Assembly (NCBI GenBank): GCA_007116505.1
Contig: SKII01000111.1
Location: 1 to 8,985, forward strand
Length of the DNA: 8,985 nt
Source: Nitriliruptoraceae bacterium
GTDB taxonomy: Bacteria > Actinomycetota > Nitriliruptoria > Nitriliruptorales > Nitriliruptoraceae
Direction of reading: 5' to 3'
In this document: positions 6,126-8,985 of the stretch, in pieces
Layout: each line of letters begins with the position of its first letter
How positions within the stretch are numbered: the first letter of the stretch is position 1
Made by a program: the position numbers and the translations under genes
Notes under the pieces: model-generated
Told to the model about the DNA's origin: nothing
Databases searched by the model: none
What the model saw: only the letters and a program-made list of their open reading frames with translations

Positions 6126-7883
6126 ATGGACCGCACCGTCCTCGGCAGCAAGGCGCTGTCCGAGCTGCGTGAGATCGCGTCGACGCTCGAGCTGCGCGGC
6201 TACCAGCGCATGAAGAAGGCCGACCTCGTCGACCTCATCGCGAGCTCGGGCGGCAGCGCCTCCGCAGCCCCGGCAAGGAGCTCGAGGAGCGCGAAGGGCG
6301 CCGAGAGCGCGAAGGGCGCCGAGAGCGCCGAGAGCGCCGAGAGCGAGAAGAGTGCGGAGGGCGTCGAGGGGCACGGGGGCAGCGAGGTCGCTGCGCCGCG
6401 TGGCGGGGCACGGTCACGCACGCGCTCGACCAACGGTGCGTCGAGGACGGACGGGGACGCCGCAGCCGGTGACGACGACGCCGAGGGCCGCAACGGGTCC
6501 GGACGCGACGCGTCGGGTCGCGACGACGACGCATCCGGCGGACAGCAGCGCGAGCGTCGCCGCGAGGGCGGCCAGGGTGGCGGGTTCGACGCCGGCCAGG
6601 GCGACGACCGGCCGATGAGCCGCAGCCGCGCGAAGCGCGAGCGTCGCCGCAAGAACCGCGGTCAGGGCGGTCAGGGTGGTCAGGGCGGCCCGGGTGGTCA
6701 CCAGGGGGGCGGCCAGGGCGGCTACCAGGGTGGCCAGCAGCAGGGCTTCAGCGAGCCCGTCGGCGAGCTCGGTGTGCGCGACGGCATCCTCGATCTCCTC
6801 CCGGAGGGCTACGGCTTCCTGCGCACCGGCGGCTTCGTCGGCGGCAACCAGGACGTGTACGTCTCCCAGTCGCTCGTCCGTCGGCACGACCTGCGCCGCG
6901 GTGACCGCATCTCGGGGCCGGCGCGCCGCAACAAGCCGAACGACAAGTCCCCGGCGCTCGTCCGCGTCGACACCTACGAGGGCGAGCCGATCGGCGAGCC
7001 CGTCGCGCGACCGCACTTCAAGGACCTCACGCCGCTGTTCCCCACCGAGCGGCTCCGTCTCGAGCTCGAGGAGCAGTCGCCGATCGCGATGCGCCTCGTC
7101 GACATGATGGCTCCGATCGGGAAGGGCCAGCGCGGGCTCATCGTCTCGCCGCCGAAGGCCGGCAAGACGACCGTGCTCAAGCAGCTCGCGCACGCCATCG
7201 AGAAGAACAACCCGGAGACGCACCTCATGGTCGTCCTCGTCGACGAGCGTCCCGAGGAGGTCACCGACTTCAAGCGCTCCACCGGCGGTGAGGTCATCTC
7301 CTCCACGTTCGACCGTCCCGCGGAGGACCACACGCAGGTCGCGGAGCTCGCCGTGGAGCGTGCCAAGCGGCTCGTCGAGAAGGGACGCGACGTCGTCATC
7401 CTGCTCGACTCGATCACGCGGCTCGGCCGCGCCTACAACCTCGCGGCACCCGCGAGCGGCCGCATCCTCTCCGGCGGTATCGACTCGGCCGCCCTCTACC
7501 CGCCGAAGCGCTTCTTCGGTGCGGCGCGCAACATCGAGGAGGGCGGCAGCCTCACCGTCATCGCGACGGCGCTCATCGAGACCGGCTCGAAGATGGACGA
7601 GGTCATCTTCGAGGAGTTCAAGGGCACCGGCAACATGGAGCTCCGCCTCGACCGCCGCATGGAGCAGAAGCGCATCTTCCCCGCGATCGACATCCAGGCG
7701 TCGGGCACGCGACGTGAGGAGCTGCTGCTCGGGCGCGACGAGCTCGAGACGATCTGGAAGCTCCGCCGTCTGCTCGCCTCGATGGAGAGCGAGGCGGCGC
7801 TGCAGCTGCTGATCGACAAGCTCCGTGCGACACGCTCGAACGACCAGTTCCTGCAGATGATCGCCAAGTCGAACCTGGCCTGA
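6126..7883 (+). CDS. rho: Transcription termination factor Rho with long disordered insert
   Basis: Hexameric RNA-dependent ATPase and translocase that ends transcription. It has 585 residues against 419 in E. coli, and the extra length is an N-terminal insert. Residues 1-42 form the helical Rho_N domain ([21 protein letters not shown]). Residues about 43-208 are low complexity: Ala/Ser/Glu/Lys repeats (55-77), an Arg/Asp/Gly stretch, a basic patch ([14 protein letters not shown]), then Gly/Gln repeats (179-207). The cold-shock RNA-binding domain follows (about 211-285, [13 protein letters not shown]). The motor has P-loop SPPKAGKTT (341-349), DERPEEVTD (373-381), Walker B VVILLDS (423-429), Q-loop ETGSKMDE (485-492) and R-loop region ASGTRREEL (525-533). 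The bicyclomycin-contact motifs look intact. Inserts at this place are common in actinobacterial Rho. The gene follows C-rich repeats and is 5 bases from prfA, so they are probably co-transcribed. Confidence 0.98.
   Translation: MDRTVLGSKALSELREIASTLELRGYQRMKKADLVDLIASSGGSASAAPARSSRSAKGAESAKGAESAESAESEKSAEGVEGHGGSEVAAPRGGARSRTRSTNGASRTDGDAAAGDDDAEGRNGSGRDASGRDDDASGGQQRERRREGGQGGGFDAGQGDDRPMSRSRAKRERRRKNRGQGGQGGQGGPGGHQGGGQGGYQGGQQQGFSEPVGELGVRDGILDLLPEGYGFLRTGGFVGGNQDVYVSQSLVRRHDLRRGDRISGPARRNKPNDKSPALVRVDTYEGEPIGEPVARPHFKDLTPLFPTERLRLELEEQSPIAMRLVDMMAPIGKGQRGLIVSPPKAGKTTVLKQLAHAIEKNNPETHLMVVLVDERPEEVTDFKRSTGGEVISSTFDRPAEDHTQVAELAVERAKRLVEKGRDVVILLDSITRLGRAYNLAAPASGRILSGGIDSAALYPPKRFFGAARNIEEGGSLTVIATALIETGSKMDEVIFEEFKGTGNMELRLDRRMEQKRIFPAIDIQASGTRREELLLGRDELETIWKLRRLLASMESEAALQLLIDKLRATRSNDQFLQMIAKSNLA
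6291..6344 (+). repeat. In-frame tandem repeats in rho (18-bp x2, then 9-bp x2)
   Basis: GCGAAGGGCGCCGAGAGC occurs twice with no mismatch (6291-6308 and 6309-6326), then GCCGAGAGC occurs twice (6327-6335 and 6336-6344). The units encode AKGAES and AES, so the reading frame is kept. The lack of silent changes points to recent slippage or unequal exchange in the disordered part of Rho. Confidence 0.9.
6660..6746 (+). repeat. Gly/Gln-rich coding repeat in rho
   Basis: Degenerate 9-bp units of the type GGN-CAG-GGN encode residues 179-207 of Rho, starting [13 protein letters not shown] and ending [10 protein letters not shown]. The third positions vary, so these repeats look older than the perfect ones at 6291-6344. 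The composition is that of a flexible, prion-like low-complexity segment lying just before the RNA-binding domain. Confidence 0.85.
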
Positions 7884-7888
7884 GCCCG

Positions 7889-8985
7889 GTGCGCGAGCGC
7901 CTCCAGGACGTCCTCGCACGCCGCGCGGAGCTCGAGGAGCTCCTCGCCGACCCTGACGTGCAGGCCGACCAGGCCCGCTACGTCCGGCTCGCGCGTGAGC
8001 ATGCCGGCGGCGAGGCGCTCGCCGTGGCCGCCGCGCAGCTGCTCGGTGTCGAGGACGACCTCGGGGCCGCACGCGAGCTCGTTGCGGCCGCACCCGACGC
8101 GGCGGTCGAGGCGGAGATCGCCGAGCTCACCGCGCGCAGCGAGGAGCTCGGGCGGCACGTGCGGCGCCTGCTCGTGCCGCGCGACCCCGACGACGACCGC
8201 GACGTCATCCTCGAGGTCCGCCCCGCGGCCGGTGGTGACGAGGCCGGCCTGTTCGCCGGCGAGCTGCTCGACATGTACCTCGCCTTCGCCGCGCGTCGCG
8301 GCTGGAGCGTCCGCGAGCTGTCGCGGACCGCGCAGTCCGTCGGCGGCGTCAAGGAGGCCATCGTCGAGGTCTCCGGCGCGGGCGCGTACGCGGCGCTCAA
8401 GCACGAGTCTGGCGTGCACCGCGTGCAGCGCGTGCCGGCCACCGAGTCGCAGGGCCGCATCCACACGTCGACCGCGTCCGTCGCCGTGCTGCCCGTCGCC
8501 GAGGAGGTCGACGTCGCCGTCGATGCGGGCGACCTGCGCATCGACGTGTTCCGCTCCTCGGGACCCGGTGGACAGTCGGTGAACACGACCGACTCGGCCG
8601 TGCGCATCACCCACCTGCCGAGCGGTGTGGTCGTCACCTGCCAGGACGAGAAGTCGCAGCACCAGAACAAGGACAAGGCCCTGCGCATCCTGCGCTCACG
8701 CCTGCTCGAGGCGGCCCGGAGCGAGGCGGCGGGTGCGCGCGCGGACGCGCGCCGCGTGCAGATCGGCACGGGCGACCGCAGCGAGAAGGTCCGCACGTAC
8801 AACATCCCCCAGTCGCGCGTCACCGACCACCGCATCGGCCTGTCGCTGCACGACCCGGCCCGGCTGCTCGCGGGGGAGCTCGACCCGCTCGTCGAAGCGC
8901 TGCGCGAGGCGGAGCTCAAGGCGCGCCTCGCCCTCGCCGGCACGGACCCGACGCTCGCGCCGGGCACCCCGGGCAGGCCGGGCGC
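7889..8985 (+). CDS. prfA: Peptide chain release factor 1 (3' end outside window)
   Basis: Recognises UAA and UAG in the ribosomal A site and triggers release of the finished peptide. 365 codons are present with no stop before the window ends. Order: N-terminal coiled-coil domain (about 1-100, opening [21 protein letters not shown]), then [21 protein letters not shown] (107-127). The codon-reading loop [14 protein letters not shown] has the PAT tripeptide at 183-185, which separates RF1 from RF2 (SPF). [13 protein letters not shown] holds the GGQ catalytic motif at 227-229, followed by [10 protein letters not shown] and [14 protein letters not shown]. The gene lacks an ATG and has no clear Shine-Dalgarno. 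GTG 7889, 5 bases after the rho stop, matches the family N-terminus, and translation is likely coupled to rho. The visible end is a Pro/Gly-rich tail past the usual RF1 terminus. prmC, the methyltransferase for the GGQ glutamine, often follows. Confidence 0.95.
   Translation, partial: MRERLQDVLARRAELEELLADPDVQADQARYVRLAREHAGGEALAVAAAQLLGVEDDLGAARELVAAAPDAAVEAEIAELTARSEELGRHVRRLLVPRDPDDDRDVILEVRPAAGGDEAGLFAGELLDMYLAFAARRGWSVRELSRTAQSVGGVKEAIVEVSGAGAYAALKHESGVHRVQRVPATESQGRIHTSTASVAVLPVAEEVDVAVDAGDLRIDVFRSSGPGGQSVNTTDSAVRITHLPSGVVVTCQDEKSQHQNKDKALRILRSRLLEAARSEAAGARADARRVQIGTGDRSEKVRTYNIPQSRVTDHRIGLSLHDPARLLAGELDPLVEALREAELKARLALAGTDPTLAPGTPGRPG

Noticed and set aside
6414..8093. Long minus-strand open frame of 559 codons opposite rho
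   Set aside because: Low-complexity Arg/Ala/Leu translation with no recognisable domain, fully opposite rho and prfA, whose families are certain.

Overview
The window is very GC-rich chromosomal DNA, with G or C at nearly every third codon position. Seven genes lie head to tail on the + strand. The order lysA, hom, thrC, thrB, then rho and prfA is typical of Actinomycetota. A short transaldolase between thrB and rho, and no rpmE between rho and prfA, differ from the usual Streptomyces/Mycobacterium layout and hint at a deeper-branching high-GC actinobacterium (Acidimicrobiia or Nitriliruptoria are guesses). The sequence alone does not fix the taxon.

Block 1 (1-5084) makes aspartate-family amino acids. 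It holds the 3' part of lysA (diaminopimelate decarboxylase, last step to lysine), an unassigned two-domain GNAT acetyltransferase, hom (homoserine dehydrogenase with a C-terminal ACT domain), thrC (threonine synthase) and thrB (homoserine kinase). The lysA/GNAT, hom/thrC and thrC/thrB junctions are all 4-base ATGA overlaps, so translation is probably coupled. The only gap, 56 bases before hom, holds a GC-rich hairpin and a possible -10 element. Hom, ThrB and ThrC act in that order to turn aspartate semialdehyde into threonine.

Block 2 (about 5050-8985) is central metabolism plus termination functions. A probable promoter overlaps the end of thrB. It is followed by about 300 bases without a gene, which look like a structured 5' leader. 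Next come tal (216-residue TalC-type transaldolase), an 85-base gap filled by six imperfect copies of a C-rich, G-poor 12-mer, rho (585 residues with a long disordered insert) and prfA (release factor 1, cut by the window end). Rho ends transcription and RF1 ends translation.

No mobile element, CRISPR array, tRNA, rRNA or clearly foreign segment was seen. The coding content is ordinary housekeeping and I found no new multi-gene system. The parts most worth a second look are non-coding or low-complexity: the C-rich repeat before rho (a candidate Rho loading site for autoregulation), the structured leader before tal with a segment complementary to the tal ribosome binding site, the Gly/Gln-rich insert in Rho, and a cysteine-rich tail on ThrB.
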